A stretch of DNA of 64,000 bases from Jeotgalibaca ciconiae (GTDB taxonomy: Bacteria > Bacillota > Bacilli > Lactobacillales > Aerococcaceae). The first letter of the stretch is position 1; the number at the start of each line of letters is the position of its first letter. Below the pieces are notes generated by a model, which had not been told where the DNA came from, did no database searches, and saw only the letters and a list, made by a program, of their open reading frames with translations. Both the position numbers and the translations under genes were made by a program. Shown here one piece after another: positions 26,174 through 35,242 of the stretch. The stretch spans positions 2,784,001 through 2,848,000 of the forward strand of contig NZ_CP034465.1 in assembly GCF_003955755.1 (NCBI RefSeq), given 5' to 3'.

Positions 26174-27235
26174 TTAAAGAATTATCAGTTCTTTTGGTGA
26201 AAATGTAAGAACTTCATTTCCATCAGCAGTTAATAATAAATCATCTTCAATACGAACGCCACCAAGTCCATCTATATAAATTCCTGGTTCATTTGTAATC
26301 ACATTATTTTCTACAAGAACTTTCGGTGATTTTTGAGAAGTATTTGGTCCTTCATGAATTTCTAGACCAATACCATGACCGTTAGAATGACCAAAATACT
26401 CACCATAACCTTTTTCGGTAATATAGTCTCTTGCAATACTATCTACTTCTATCCCAGTCATGCCTGGTTTTGCTTCTTCATTTACCTTTAGCTGCGCTTG
26501 TAAAACAATATCATAGATTTCTTTCAGCTTTGGATCTGGCTCTCCAACGGATACAGTACGTGTCATATCCGAAACATAACCATTATAATAACAACCAAAG
26601 TCAATTGTGACAAAATCTCCCTGCTCAATTATTTTTTCGCTTGCAACTCCATGAGGCATAGCAGAACGATATCCACTAGCAACAATCGTATCAAAAGATA
26701 CACTTGTTGCGCCTAATTTACGCATATGGAAATCTAAACGGTTTGCGATTTCAATCTCTGAAACACCTGGTTTGATGTAGTCAAGGATATACTTAAATCC
26801 AGCATCTGCAATTTCACAAGCTTTTTTGATTGTAGCAATCTCTTCTGCGTCTTTTACTTCCCTCAATTCTTCAATCATACCGCTGATTGGAATAAGGTCG
26901 CAATCAAGTAAAATTTCTAACTGATCATAACTTCTAAAAGATACAAAGGCATCTTCAAAACCTAATTGTTCAATTGAGTTTTCTTCTACAATTTTTTTGA
27001 CTTCATCAAATATAGGCCCGACATTTTTAACAATTGTATATCCTTTTGCCTGATTTCCAGCTTGTTTTGTATAACGAAAATCTGTTACAAAATATGCTTT
27101 CTCTTGTGTTACAACTGCCAAACCTGTTGTTCCGGTAAAATTGGATACATATCGCAAATTATAAGGACTTGTCACAAGAACCGCATCTAACTTTTCTTGT
27201 TTTAGTACTTCTTGTAGTTTTGAAAGTCTACTCAC
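26174..27235 (-). CDS. pepP: Xaa-Pro aminopeptidase, M24 family
   Basis: Creatinase-type metallopeptidase releasing N-terminal residues before proline. The N-terminal creatinase domain precedes the M24 pita-bread domain. Metal ligands appear in IDFGCYYNGYVSDMTRT (two Asp), HGIGLEIHEGP (His), NEPGIYI (Glu) and VRIEDD (Glu). 353 aa. Its place before efp matches the B. subtilis yqhT position. A second M24 enzyme (PepQ) is at 41451. Confidence 0.92.
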   Translation of the reverse strand: MSRLSKLQEVLKQEKLDAVLVTSPYNLRYVSNFTGTTGLAVVTQEKAYFVTDFRYTKQAGNQAKGYTIVKNVGPIFDEVKKIVEENSIEQLGFEDAFVSFRSYDQLEILLDCDLIPISGMIEELREVKDAEEIATIKKACEIADAGFKYILDYIKPGVSEIEIANRLDFHMRKLGATSVSFDTIVASGYRSAMPHGVASEKIIEQGDFVTIDFGCYYNGYVSDMTRTVSVGEPDPKLKEIYDIVLQAQLKVNEEAKPGMTGIEVDSIARDYITEKGYGEYFGHSNGHGIGLEIHEGPNTSQKSPKVLVENNVITNEPGIYIDGLGGVRIEDDLLLTADGNEVLTFSPKELIIL

Positions 27236-27321
27236 TTCATCTACTTCCTTTCAAGTTTAAACATAAGAATGAAATAATCCTCTCCTATTATAACAAAGAA
27301 ATATCTTATGAGGGAATAATT

Positions 27322-27486
27322 ATGAAAGTAACCGGCGTTTTTCATCATAAACTAGAAAAGCGAACAAGCCCGCCTTGGCAGCTAGACGCAGAAAGCACAA
27401 AAACATTGTACTGCCTTATTCTAAAACAAAAAAGAGAACCAATCCTTTCGACCGATCCTCTTTCTCACCCTACTTGTCATTTTTAA
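27322..27486 (+). CDS. Possible 54-aa small ORF
   Basis: An ATG at 27322 is preceded by GAGGG at a 7-9 nt distance and opens a 54-codon frame (MKVTGVFHHKLEKR and following). It lies between the divergent pepP start and the comG terminator, and overlaps that terminator and the end of comGG on the other strand. No domain is recognised and no strong promoter is seen. It may be a chance ORF. Confidence 0.22.
   Translation: MKVTGVFHHKLEKRTSPPWQLDAESTKTLYCLILKQKREPILSTDPLSHPTCHF
27429..27465 (-). terminator. Terminator of the comG operon
   Basis: Minus-strand stem of 11 pairs (GAGGATCGGTC with GGATTGGTTCTC, including G-U pairs) around a GAAA loop, followed by TTTTTTG. It lies directly after the comGG stop. 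Confidence 0.8.
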
Positions 27487-27793
27487 TTATTATTTCTTCT
27501 GAAAATCCAGATGGCAACAAACTAACTAATAAAATTGTCTCTTCCGAATAATTTGTTGCGGTTACCTTACCGACATTATAGTGAAACACTCTGTTTTCCC
27601 CGCCTGTTTCTCTCATATATTTTTCTGATAAAGCAAGAATCGTTTGTGAACAATAATGTTCGTTTAATAAGTGATACGTCTCCATTTGATTTTGATAAAC
27701 ATTATGAACACTGTAAAAACATATTTGTACCAGCACGACTGATAAAAGGATAATTGGAAGAATAGATCCTTTATTGTTTATCTTTCTTTTCAA
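27470..27793 (-). CDS. comGG: Competence pilus minor protein ComGG
   Basis: 107-residue protein with a positively charged start and one hydrophobic helix (about 10-30: GSILPIILLSVVLVQICFYSV). The prepilin-like G-S-I-L is present but the conserved Glu at position +5 is absent, as usual for ComGG. Assigned by position at the end of a complete comG operon; the sequence alone is weak. It overlaps comGF by 23 bp. Confidence 0.75.
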   Translation of the reverse strand: MKRKINNKGSILPIILLSVVLVQICFYSVHNVYQNQMETYHLLNEHYCSQTILALSEKYMRETGGENRVFHYNVGKVTATNYSEETILLVSLLPSGFSEEIIIKNDK

Positions 27794-28238
27794 CCGGTAC
27801 CATTCCTTTCAGTATCTGCCCATTAGAAAAGTGTATTTCTATATCCACACTTTTCTTCATTTGGGTATCTCGATAAGTTACTTCTCTTATTTTCGTCAAC
27901 ATTGGCACATACCCGGCATTATTCTTTTTACGAATAATTTCATTGTGCTTCCATTCATATTTAATTTTGTTCTTTGTACCGTTTTCGTCAAAATCCAACT
28001 GTTGTTTTGTACGCAAGGATAGTGTCTTATCAGTTAAATCATTTTCCATTTGATTTAAAAATAGATGCCACTCAATATTTTTATCAGTATGAACATTTTG
28101 CTGAAAGCCTTGTAAAGTTTGAAAAGTTAGACCGATCAATAATAATATGAGCGTATTTACAAATAAGGATAGTAAACTTTCGAACAGTGTGAAACCTTGA
28201 TTATTTTTTATCTTATTCAATCTGAAGTAATTCAACAT
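27771..28238 (-). CDS. comGF: Competence pseudopilin ComGF
   Basis: Minor pseudopilin of the DNA-uptake pilus. The class III prepilin signature QGFTLFESLLSLF lies close to the N-terminus, followed by a single membrane helix and a ComGF-type domain. The ATG at 28238 (MLNYFRLNK) is preferred over the TTG at 28274 because GGAAG lies 6 nt before it. It overlaps comGE by 26 bp. Confidence 0.85.
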   Translation of the reverse strand: MLNYFRLNKIKNNQGFTLFESLLSLFVNTLILLLIGLTFQTLQGFQQNVHTDKNIEWHLFLNQMENDLTDKTLSLRTKQQLDFDENGTKNKIKYEWKHNEIIRKKNNAGYVPMLTKIREVTYRDTQMKKSVDIEIHFSNGQILKGMVPVEKKDKQ

Positions 28239-28551
28239 AGTAAACTTCCGTTCTTTTTGAGGTATTCGATTCAACGATAATTGTTCTATGATTATTTTTA
28301 GCCCTTGCTTCTAAAAATACACCATCACTTTGACGAATCTGACTTTCCATTTCACTGGAATCCTCTCTGCTTTCAATAGCAACGTCTTGGAAGAAACGCC
28401 AAACTTCTACTTCCCTTTTCTTCATGCTGATTTGTGAAAACATGAAGGATATCAGGGGAACAATTGTAATGATGACAACACTAATAATCATCATTCCCGT
28501 CATACTCTCAATCAATATCGATCCCTTTCTATCGTTTAATTTCTTCCACAC
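28213..28551 (-). CDS. comGE: Competence pseudopilin ComGE
   Basis: 112-residue minor pseudopilin. N-terminal KGSILIESM keeps the Gly before the cleavage site and Glu at +5, followed by a hydrophobic helix (IISVVIITIVPLISFMF). Overlaps comGD and comGF, as the packed comG operon usually does. Confidence 0.82.
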   Translation of the reverse strand: MWKKLNDRKGSILIESMTGMMIISVVIITIVPLISFMFSQISMKKREVEVWRFFQDVAIESREDSSEMESQIRQSDGVFLEARAKNNHRTIIVESNTSKRTEVYYVELLQIE

Positions 28552-28993
28552 GATATCTCCCCATTCCCATTTGCACAGTAATCTTTGTTGTTAGCTTTTC
28601 AGTCGAAAATTGAATCGTTCTTGGTTGAATGTATCCACTCTCACTTTTTATCCAAAAATTTTGATTTGTATCACTTGCGACACCTTCCGGAACAGACAAA
28701 ACATCATCCTTAAAGTAAGGATTACTACTTTCAACATAAAAATGAATGGATGTCTCTCCATTAATTGTTCGCATTTCTACTTTTACTGGTTTGTTTTGAA
28801 TAACTGCATAATTTTGCGCTTTTTCGATTTCGGTTAAGAAATCATCCACAAAAAGTCTCATAGAATAATTGTCAGTTGAAAATTGAGATATCGGCGTACT
28901 TAAAAGCAAGACAATGGACAGTATAAAAAGAACAAGCAAGGATTCAAATAATGTGAAGCCGTTTTTTCTTAATCTCTTGTTATCTTCCAACAC
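28529..28993 (-). CDS. comGD: Competence pseudopilin ComGD
   Basis: 154-residue type II/IV-pilin-like protein with the cleavage motif NGFTLFESLLVLF and an N-terminal hydrophobic helix. Part of the pseudopilus that spans the cell wall to bind transforming DNA. Overlaps comGC by 14 bp and comGE by 23 bp. Confidence 0.88.
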   Translation of the reverse strand: MLEDNKRLRKNGFTLFESLLVLFILSIVLLLSTPISQFSTDNYSMRLFVDDFLTEIEKAQNYAVIQNKPVKVEMRTINGETSIHFYVESSNPYFKDDVLSVPEGVASDTNQNFWIKSESGYIQPRTIQFSTEKLTTKITVQMGMGRYRVEEIKR

Positions 28994-29282
28994 TAATTTC
29001 CCATTCTATCGCTTTGGTATGTTGGCTCTGATTAATATAGCCTTCAGATAATAGAAGCTCCATTGTAGCTGTTTTCCCTGAATTTTCTAATTCAAACAAA
29101 TCCATTTGTGACTCTATTAATCGTTCGAGAGCAACCTTTCCATCCTCATTTACTTGTTGTCCTGTTTTATTTAAATTGGGGATAATTAATAAACTAAGCA
29201 CGGAAATAATAAGCAAAACAATTAACATTTCTACTAGTGAAAACCCAGAACGTTCCTTCATTCTTTTCATTATTTTATTCAC
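28980..29282 (-). CDS. comGC: Competence major pilin ComGC
   Basis: 100-residue prepilin, the main subunit of the transformation pilus. RSGFSLVEMLIVLLIISVLSLLIIPNL is a textbook class III signal with Glu at +5. It would be cleaved by the prepilin peptidase ComC, not in this window. Four bp after comGB. Confidence 0.94.
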   Translation of the reverse strand: MNKIMKRMKERSGFSLVEMLIVLLIISVLSLLIIPNLNKTGQQVNEDGKVALERLIESQMDLFELENSGKTATMELLLSEGYINQSQHTKAIEWEISVGR

Positions 29283-29286
29283 TTTA

Positions 29287-30345
29287 TTAAACTCCTCTCA
29301 TCATGCTTAACATTGGCAACATCAAAATTCCATATATTGAAATAATGATGAGACCAATAATTAAAAATAAAATTGGTTGAAGCCAATTGATTTTTTTCTC
29401 AATATCCGCTAGTAAAATTCGATAACATTCCTGTGAATAAATTTTTAATTTTATACCCAGTTGACTTGTCAATTGACCATGATAAATAATCCAAGTCATT
29501 TCTTCCCTGAAAAACGGAATACTGGTGATAATCGTTGGTAAGTTTTCTCCACTTTTTAAATCTTTCGATAACTTAGTGGCCACTTCTATTATTAAAGAAT
29601 TCGTAGGCTCCGCTTCCATCATCTCAATGATTTGATAGATTGATTGACCGCTAAGCAAAGAATAAGCAAATTCTCTTGAAAAAAAGAATGTGTAATAGTC
29701 TTTGTACCATTTTCCAAATAACGGAATCCTTTCTAAAGAAACGGCTTGGTCATAAGCGCTCTTTTTCTTAAATTTTACTCTCCATAATAAAATAATAATC
29801 CATATAATACTTAGAATAATCAGAAGTATTTGTGGAAAATAGGATAAGAAGAAAATTAAAAAAATGGTTGTTTTGCTATCCGTACTCGTTGAATTACGGA
29901 TAGTCGGCAACAGGAATTGACGAATGGCAAATAACATCATTGTCGCTAATCCTAAGAGGAACATAGGATAAATCGCTATTTTCTGAAATTGTTTTATTTG
30001 TTTTTGCTTTATTGAAATATGCTCCGAACAAAACTGAAGTGTTTCGATAAAGTTTCCGTGAATCATTGAAAATTGAAGTTGGACAATTAATTGTTCCGAA
30101 AAACCAAGTAAATGTAAACTAGTTGGAAAGGAATTCCCTGCCTCCATTTCATTAATAATTTTTTGGATATCATTTTTTTCTTTTACCATCATCACTTGTA
30201 AAAAGCGCAGCCCATCTGATAGTGAGAATCCTTCTTGCAATAATTCCGATATTCGCTTTAGGAAAATATCTTGTTGTTTTAATTTCCATTTTTCAGAAGA
30301 TTTGGTGATTCTCGAAATCTTTTTGTGTAATATACCCACATCCAT
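29287..30345 (-). CDS. comGB: Competence pilus membrane platform protein ComGB
   Basis: PilC/GspF-family polytopic protein that anchors the pilus motor. Two repeated F-type domains and three clear membrane segments are seen: around residues 130-150, 170-195 and 325-345. 352 aa. Its ATG lies within the 3' end of comGA (53-bp overlap), preceded by GGAAAG. Confidence 0.9.
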   Translation of the reverse strand: MDVGILHKKISRITKSSEKWKLKQQDIFLKRISELLQEGFSLSDGLRFLQVMMVKEKNDIQKIINEMEAGNSFPTSLHLLGFSEQLIVQLQFSMIHGNFIETLQFCSEHISIKQKQIKQFQKIAIYPMFLLGLATMMLFAIRQFLLPTIRNSTSTDSKTTIFLIFFLSYFPQILLIILSIIWIIILLWRVKFKKKSAYDQAVSLERIPLFGKWYKDYYTFFFSREFAYSLLSGQSIYQIIEMMEAEPTNSLIIEVATKLSKDLKSGENLPTIITSIPFFREEMTWIIYHGQLTSQLGIKLKIYSQECYRILLADIEKKINWLQPILFLIIGLIIISIYGILMLPMLSMMRGV

Positions 30346-31345
30346 ATGCTTTCCGCAACTTTTGGTTCATAGTCACAAAGTGCGGCCTTTCCCCTCCTTC
30401 CTTGTATAGAATATTTTTCAGCGCGGGGCCCATAAGTATCTCAAACAAAATAGCCTTTTTATAATGGATAGGAAAGTGTTCGCAATAAATCGAACAAGCT
30501 CCTTCACAAAAACAACAATTCTTATTAATCATTCTTTGGGAAACAATACCTACCAAAGATTGTTTTAATTGTTCATAAGATACGTCCATCTCCAGCATTC
30601 GCTCAATGACCCCCGTACATTCTTTGGCGTGTATTGTAGCAATGACTAAGTGCCCAGTCAGCGCGCTTCGAATAACCATTCTTGCTGTTTCTTCATCGCG
30701 TATCTCCCCAATCACTAATATGTCCGGATGATGCCGCAGTGACTGTTTAATGAGTACTTCATAATTCAATCCTGCCCGCTCATTTATTTCAGACTGTAAA
30801 AAACGCGGTTCTTTAATTTCGACTGGATCTTCCATGGTTATGATTTGCAAGGGTTCTTTGGCATACTGTTTGCGAAGAAAATGATAAATCGTTGTCGTTT
30901 TTCCAGAACTTACTGGACCAGAAAAAAGAATTAACCCACTCTTATAATTGAGTAATTTCTCAAGTTTACAATAATCTTTTGGGAAAAAGACTTCCATATC
31001 CTGCTGATTCAAGTTTCCTTCTGAATACAAAATACGTAAAACCATCGATTCTTGATATAAATAGTTTGAAATGGTTGATATTCTGAGTTCAATATTTTCT
31101 TTATTCATCTTGATATTACAAGATCCCGATTGTGGTTTGCGCCTTTCCCCGATATCCATATTTGATAAAAACTTAAAATAGGAAAGATATTTTTCTCCCA
31201 TTTCTGACGATAAATCCATCATTTTCTTTAAGCCTGAAGGAACTCGGAAGTAAACACCGTATTTCGTTTCGTTTGGCAGGATATGAATATCACTTACACC
31301 CGATTTCATCGCTAAATGAATCATTTCATTTGTTTTTTGATCCAA
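30293..31345 (-). CDS. comGA: Competence pilus assembly ATPase ComGA
   Basis: PilB/GspE-like motor ATPase powering pilus assembly. Walker A is SGPVSSGKTTT (about 136-146), Asp box and Walker B lie in HHPDILVIGEIRDEETA, and the His box is in IATIHAKE. A Cys-rich patch (CCFCEGACSIYC) near residue 275 may bind a metal. The start is a TTG with GGAGGGAG 7 nt upstream. No TACGAATA-type ComX box is visible upstream. Confidence 0.94.
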   Translation of the reverse strand: MDQKTNEMIHLAMKSGVSDIHILPNETKYGVYFRVPSGLKKMMDLSSEMGEKYLSYFKFLSNMDIGERRKPQSGSCNIKMNKENIELRISTISNYLYQESMVLRILYSEGNLNQQDMEVFFPKDYCKLEKLLNYKSGLILFSGPVSSGKTTTIYHFLRKQYAKEPLQIITMEDPVEIKEPRFLQSEINERAGLNYEVLIKQSLRHHPDILVIGEIRDEETARMVIRSALTGHLVIATIHAKECTGVIERMLEMDVSYEQLKQSLVGIVSQRMINKNCCFCEGACSIYCEHFPIHYKKAILFEILMGPALKNILYKEGGERPHFVTMNQKLRKAYGCGYITQKDFENHQIF

Positions 31346-31413
31346 TATCTTCTCCCTCCATTCATATATATAGTTCCTCTAAAGAACTTCATTCCATTTT
31401 TTTCTTTAATATT

Positions 31414-31422
31414 TGTTATACT
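31414..31422 (+). promoter_or_regulatory. Extended -10 promoter for the YitT gene
   Basis: TGT-TATACT forms an extended -10 element about 37 bp before the ATG at 31459; the -35 is weak. Confidence 0.45.
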
Positions 31423-31458
31423 AATTCTTGAAAGTGTTTTATTTGAGGAGGACATTCA

Positions 31459-32358
31459 ATGAAAAGAAAAACAAGTACTTCTATTATTTTATGCACAATC
31501 GGTGCTCTTATTTTTTCTATTGCTATCAATACTTTTTCTATTCCTAATAATTTAGGGGAAGGAGGCGTTACAGGGATTGGATTAATGATGTATTATCTAA
31601 CAAATATTCCAGTATCCGTAACAACTATTGTACTGAATGGATTTATCTTGCTTGTCGGATATCGCTATTTAGACAAAAAAACGATGGCTTTGACCATCTT
31701 GTCCACTATTCTCGTTTCCCTTTTCTTACAACTCACTTATGGTTGGCAATATGAAATGAATCATGCGATTCTTGCGCCTCTTTGTTCAGGTGCTCTGGTT
31801 GGTTTAAGTTTGGGCATTATTATGCAAGCGGGCGGTTCAACTGCTGGAACAGACATCATTGCTTTAATCATGAATAAATATTTTGGTTGGAGTACAGGTA
31901 TCGCATTAGTCATTATTGATATCATTATTGTCGTCCCTTCTATTTTCGTTATTGGATTAGAGAATGTTGTTTTAACAGTCGTTCATTTATATGTGCAAAC
32001 GAAAGTCTTAAATTTTATTTTAGAAGGATTTAATCCAAAGAAATCAATATTTATTATTTCGAATAAATATGAAGAAATATCTCTTGAAATTGATCGAGTA
32101 ATTGGTAGAGGAATGACACTTTTTGATGCAACAGGATACTATCGTAAAGATAATAAAAAAGTAATCATGGTTGTTATCAATCGCCAGCAAATTATGCCAT
32201 TAAACAAACTCATTGCTGAAATTGACTCTAATGCTTTTGTAGTCATCAGTGAGGTTCAAAACGTAGTTGGTGAAGGCTTTTCTTATGCAATATCCGACGA
32301 AGAATACCAACATAAAATCAATGAATTCATAGAATCAGGAGAAAAAAAGACGCGATGA
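31459..32358 (+). CDS. YitT-family membrane protein with DUF2179 domain
   Basis: 299-residue integral membrane protein. Five or so hydrophobic helices lie within residues 10-190, including GGSTAGTDIIALIMNKYF, typical of the YitT/YpjC family. A cytosolic DUF2179 domain (about 205-285) follows. Transport substrate is not known. RBS GAGGAGGA precedes the ATG. It diverges from comGA. Confidence 0.88.
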   Translation: MKRKTSTSIILCTIGALIFSIAINTFSIPNNLGEGGVTGIGLMMYYLTNIPVSVTTIVLNGFILLVGYRYLDKKTMALTILSTILVSLFLQLTYGWQYEMNHAILAPLCSGALVGLSLGIIMQAGGSTAGTDIIALIMNKYFGWSTGIALVIIDIIIVVPSIFVIGLENVVLTVVHLYVQTKVLNFILEGFNPKKSIFIISNKYEEISLEIDRVIGRGMTLFDATGYYRKDNKKVIMVVINRQQIMPLNKLIAEIDSNAFVVISEVQNVVGEGFSYAISDEEYQHKINEFIESGEKKTR

Positions 32359-32365
32359 AATACAC

Positions 32366-32410
32366 AAAAAAAGCAAAAGATACGATCAAGGTATCTTTTG
32401 CTTTTTTATT
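32366..32410. terminator. Bidirectional terminator between yitT and yebC
   Basis: Perfect 11-bp stem GCAAAAGATAC/GTATCTTTTGC with a 7-nt loop, A-rich before and TTTTTTATTT after. Confidence 0.9.
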
Positions 32411-32412
32411 TA

Positions 32413-33144
32413 TTATTCTGTTAAATTCCCGTTGTGGTAAACTTCTTGAACATCGTCGTCATCTTCAAGTTTTTCTAACATCACTTTAAATAACTCTTCT
32501 TTGTCAGCATCGATGTCAATCATTGTTTGAGGAACCATGGTTGATTCTGCTTGTGCTAGTTTATATCCTTCAGCTTCTAATGCATCACGGACATCATTTA
32601 AATCAGCCGGGTCAGTATAGATTTCAAAAACTTCTTCACTTGTTTCAAGTTCTTCCCCACCAGCCTCTAGAACGCTCATTAACATGGTATCTTCGTCTAC
32701 GTCTAAACCTTCACGTTCAATCGCGATATAGCCTTTGCGATCAAACATGTAAGCAACAGAGCCTGACTCACCTAGAGAGCCACCATTTTTATTAAATGCC
32801 ACGCGGATATTTGTAGCACTTCGGTTTCGATTATCTGTCAATGCTTGTACTAAGACAGCCACACCATTCGGTCCGTATCCTTCATAAGTCACTTCTTCAT
32901 AGTTTTCGCCTTCTCCAGCTGACGATGCTTTTTTAATCGCACGATTAATATTATCGTTCGGCATGTTCGCTGCTTTTGCTTTTTCAATTTTCAAACGTAA
33001 CGCAGGATTAGACGAGGGATCCGGTCCACCACTTTTTGCAGCCACGTAAATTTCTTTCGAAAATTTTTGGAAAACTTTTCCACGTTGTTGATCTGCTGCA
33101 CCTTTAGAATTTTTAATTTTACTCCATTTTGAATGTCCAGCCAT
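32413..33144 (-). CDS. yebC: YebC/PmpR-family protein
   Basis: 243-residue TACO1/YebC protein starting with the invariant MAGHSKWSKIKNSKGAADQQRGKVFQKFSKEI. Annotated as transcriptional regulator; recent work on the family supports a ribosome-associated role in relieving proline stalling. Three-domain fold, full length. It is a single-gene unit with its own promoter. Confidence 0.96.
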   Translation of the reverse strand: MAGHSKWSKIKNSKGAADQQRGKVFQKFSKEIYVAAKSGGPDPSSNPALRLKIEKAKAANMPNDNINRAIKKASSAGEGENYEEVTYEGYGPNGVAVLVQALTDNRNRSATNIRVAFNKNGGSLGESGSVAYMFDRKGYIAIEREGLDVDEDTMLMSVLEAGGEELETSEEVFEIYTDPADLNDVRDALEAEGYKLAQAESTMVPQTMIDIDADKEELFKVMLEKLEDDDDVQEVYHNGNLTE

Positions 33145-33179
33145 TCAATCCCTCTTCTCTATGTTTAATTCATCTATTT

Positions 33180-33208
33180 ATTCTATCAATTATCAGACTA
33201 TAGTGCAA
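33180..33208 (-). promoter_or_regulatory. Promoter of yebC
   Basis: Minus-strand TTGCAC (33203-33208) and TAGAAT (33180-33185) with 17-bp spacing upstream of the yebC ATG. Confidence 0.6.
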
Positions 33209-33310
33209 TTCCTTCTTAACACTTTCTCATTGAATTGTTTTGCAATTTTTCGTTTCTTATTCTAAAGTTAGTAGAGCACAAACTTATTATCACTTTGGAA
33301 GGAGAGTTTT

Positions 33311-35119
33311 ATGAAATATAGTTTAACGTGGGATTTGGAATCCCTTTTCTCAGGAGGAAGTCATTCAACAGAATTACAAGATAAATTGAGGAAAATAGAA
33401 ACAGCTATTCATGAGTATGCAGATTTAAATGAAGATTGGGAACCATCGAAGGACCAGCCTAAATATACAGTCCTTACGTCATTGATTGATAAAGCGGAAG
33501 AAATTACAAATGGTTTATCACAAACCGGCAGTTTTATTAACGCCATCCAATCGGCAGATGTGACAAATACACATGCACCGATTGTCCGTAATCAAATTGC
33601 AAAACTAGGCAGCCAATACTCAATCTTCCAAACTTCAGTTATCAAGAAGTTAGCTGCAATTCCAGAAAGAGATTTTGATGCTCTGCTAGCACTTGATTCT
33701 TTCAAAGAATTAGCTTTTTCGCTCAGGGAAACACGTGAAAAAGGAAGTCGTTTATTGAGTGAAGCAGAAGAAAGTATGCTATCAAAATTAAGCCAAGATG
33801 GATTCCACGCTTGGAGTGACCATTATGATACCTTGGTCTCTTACATTAAGATTCCATTCCAAGCAAAAGATGGTTCCATCCAAGAACTATCTGCTGGACA
33901 AGCGATGAATCGAATGTACTCCGATCCTGATCAGGCAGTCCGCAAACAATTATTCGATGAATGGGAAAAAGCTTGGGGTAATTTTGCGCCTTTATTCGCT
34001 GAAACATTGAATCATTTGCAAGGATTCCGCTTAGAAGATTATGCTCTACATGGTATAACAGATTTTATGGAAGAACCTCTTCGCTATAACCGTATCGAAA
34101 AAGAAACATTGGATGCTATGTGGAATGCAATTTCTTCCAATAAACAACCTTACTTAGACTTTTTAAATCGTAAAGCGGCACTAATGGGAAAAGAACAATT
34201 AGCTTGGTACGACGTGGATGCGCCCATTTCTATTGGTGAATTCGAGGCAAAAACATTTACTTATGACGAAGCAGTTGATTTTATTGTAGATAATTTTGCT
34301 AAATTTGGTCCTATTCTTGCTAATTTCGCACAAGAACTTGTTGAAAAACGTTGGGTAGAAGCTGAAGACCGTTCTGGTAAGAGACCAGGCGGGTATTGTA
34401 CGAGCTTGCCAGAGTCAAAAGAATCACGAATTTTTATGACATTTACTGGATCGGCTAGCGACATGAGTACATTGGCACACGAAATCGGTCATGCATTCCA
34501 TAGTTATACAATGTGGGATTTACCAAGAATGAATACTCATTATGCAATGAATGTTGCTGAGACAGCTTCCACTTTTGCAGAAACGATCGTATCAAGTGCA
34601 ACTGTTGAAGCCGCTGAAACGGATGAAGAGAAAATTTCACTACTCAATACAAAGCTGGAGAATGCGACTGCTATGTTTTTAAACATTCACTCTCGTTTCC
34701 TGTTTGAAAAATCATTTTATACCGAAAGACAAAAAGGTTTGGTTTCTTCTGAACAACTATCCGAGTTGATGGTTCATGCTCAAAAAGAAGCTTACCAAAA
34801 CCAATTAAGTGAATATCATCCACATTTTTGGGCGTCAAAACTTCATTTCTTTATTGATAATGTACCCTTTTATAATTTCCCATATACGTTTGGTTTCCTG
34901 TTTAGTTTAAGTATTTTTGCGGAATATCAAAAAGAAGCGAATGGTTTTGAGGAGAAGTATATGGCTCTCTTAAGAGATACGGCTGTTATGAAGACAGAAG
35001 ATCTTGTTAAAAAGCACTTAGGAAAAGATATTACAAAAGAAGCTTTTTGGGAACAAGGCTTAGCAATTATGGAGAAAGATGTTAAATCTTTCTTAGCTCT
35101 TACTGATAAACTTATTTAA
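33311..35119 (+). CDS. pepF: M3-family oligoendopeptidase (PepF type)
   Basis: 602-residue cytoplasmic zinc metallopeptidase that trims oligopeptides. The catalytic motif HEIGH is at 390-394, and the second-zone glutamate lies in NVAETASTFAE about 28 residues downstream. The N-terminal M3 domain is typical of the PepF/M3 clade. Strong RBS GGAAGGAG. Single-gene unit ending in a terminator. Confidence 0.94.
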   Translation: MKYSLTWDLESLFSGGSHSTELQDKLRKIETAIHEYADLNEDWEPSKDQPKYTVLTSLIDKAEEITNGLSQTGSFINAIQSADVTNTHAPIVRNQIAKLGSQYSIFQTSVIKKLAAIPERDFDALLALDSFKELAFSLRETREKGSRLLSEAEESMLSKLSQDGFHAWSDHYDTLVSYIKIPFQAKDGSIQELSAGQAMNRMYSDPDQAVRKQLFDEWEKAWGNFAPLFAETLNHLQGFRLEDYALHGITDFMEEPLRYNRIEKETLDAMWNAISSNKQPYLDFLNRKAALMGKEQLAWYDVDAPISIGEFEAKTFTYDEAVDFIVDNFAKFGPILANFAQELVEKRWVEAEDRSGKRPGGYCTSLPESKESRIFMTFTGSASDMSTLAHEIGHAFHSYTMWDLPRMNTHYAMNVAETASTFAETIVSSATVEAAETDEEKISLLNTKLENATAMFLNIHSRFLFEKSFYTERQKGLVSSEQLSELMVHAQKEAYQNQLSEYHPHFWASKLHFFIDNVPFYNFPYTFGFLFSLSIFAEYQKEANGFEEKYMALLRDTAVMKTEDLVKKHLGKDITKEAFWEQGLAIMEKDVKSFLALTDKLI

Positions 35120-35151
35120 ATATTCAAAACAAAATGAGTGCGAAAAAAATA

Positions 35152-35190
35152 GACAAAGGAGCTGGGAGTTTTTTTCCAGCTCCTTTGTTT
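35152..35190 (+). terminator. Terminator after pepF
   Basis: Stem AAAGGAGCTGG/CCAGCTCCTTT with a T-rich loop, followed by GTTTTAG; may work on both strands, given the A-rich 5' flank. Confidence 0.8.
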
Positions 35191-35242
35191 TAGTTATTTT
35201 CTACCTCCAATGTCTAGCGACTTAAGATAGGTTTCTCCATTT

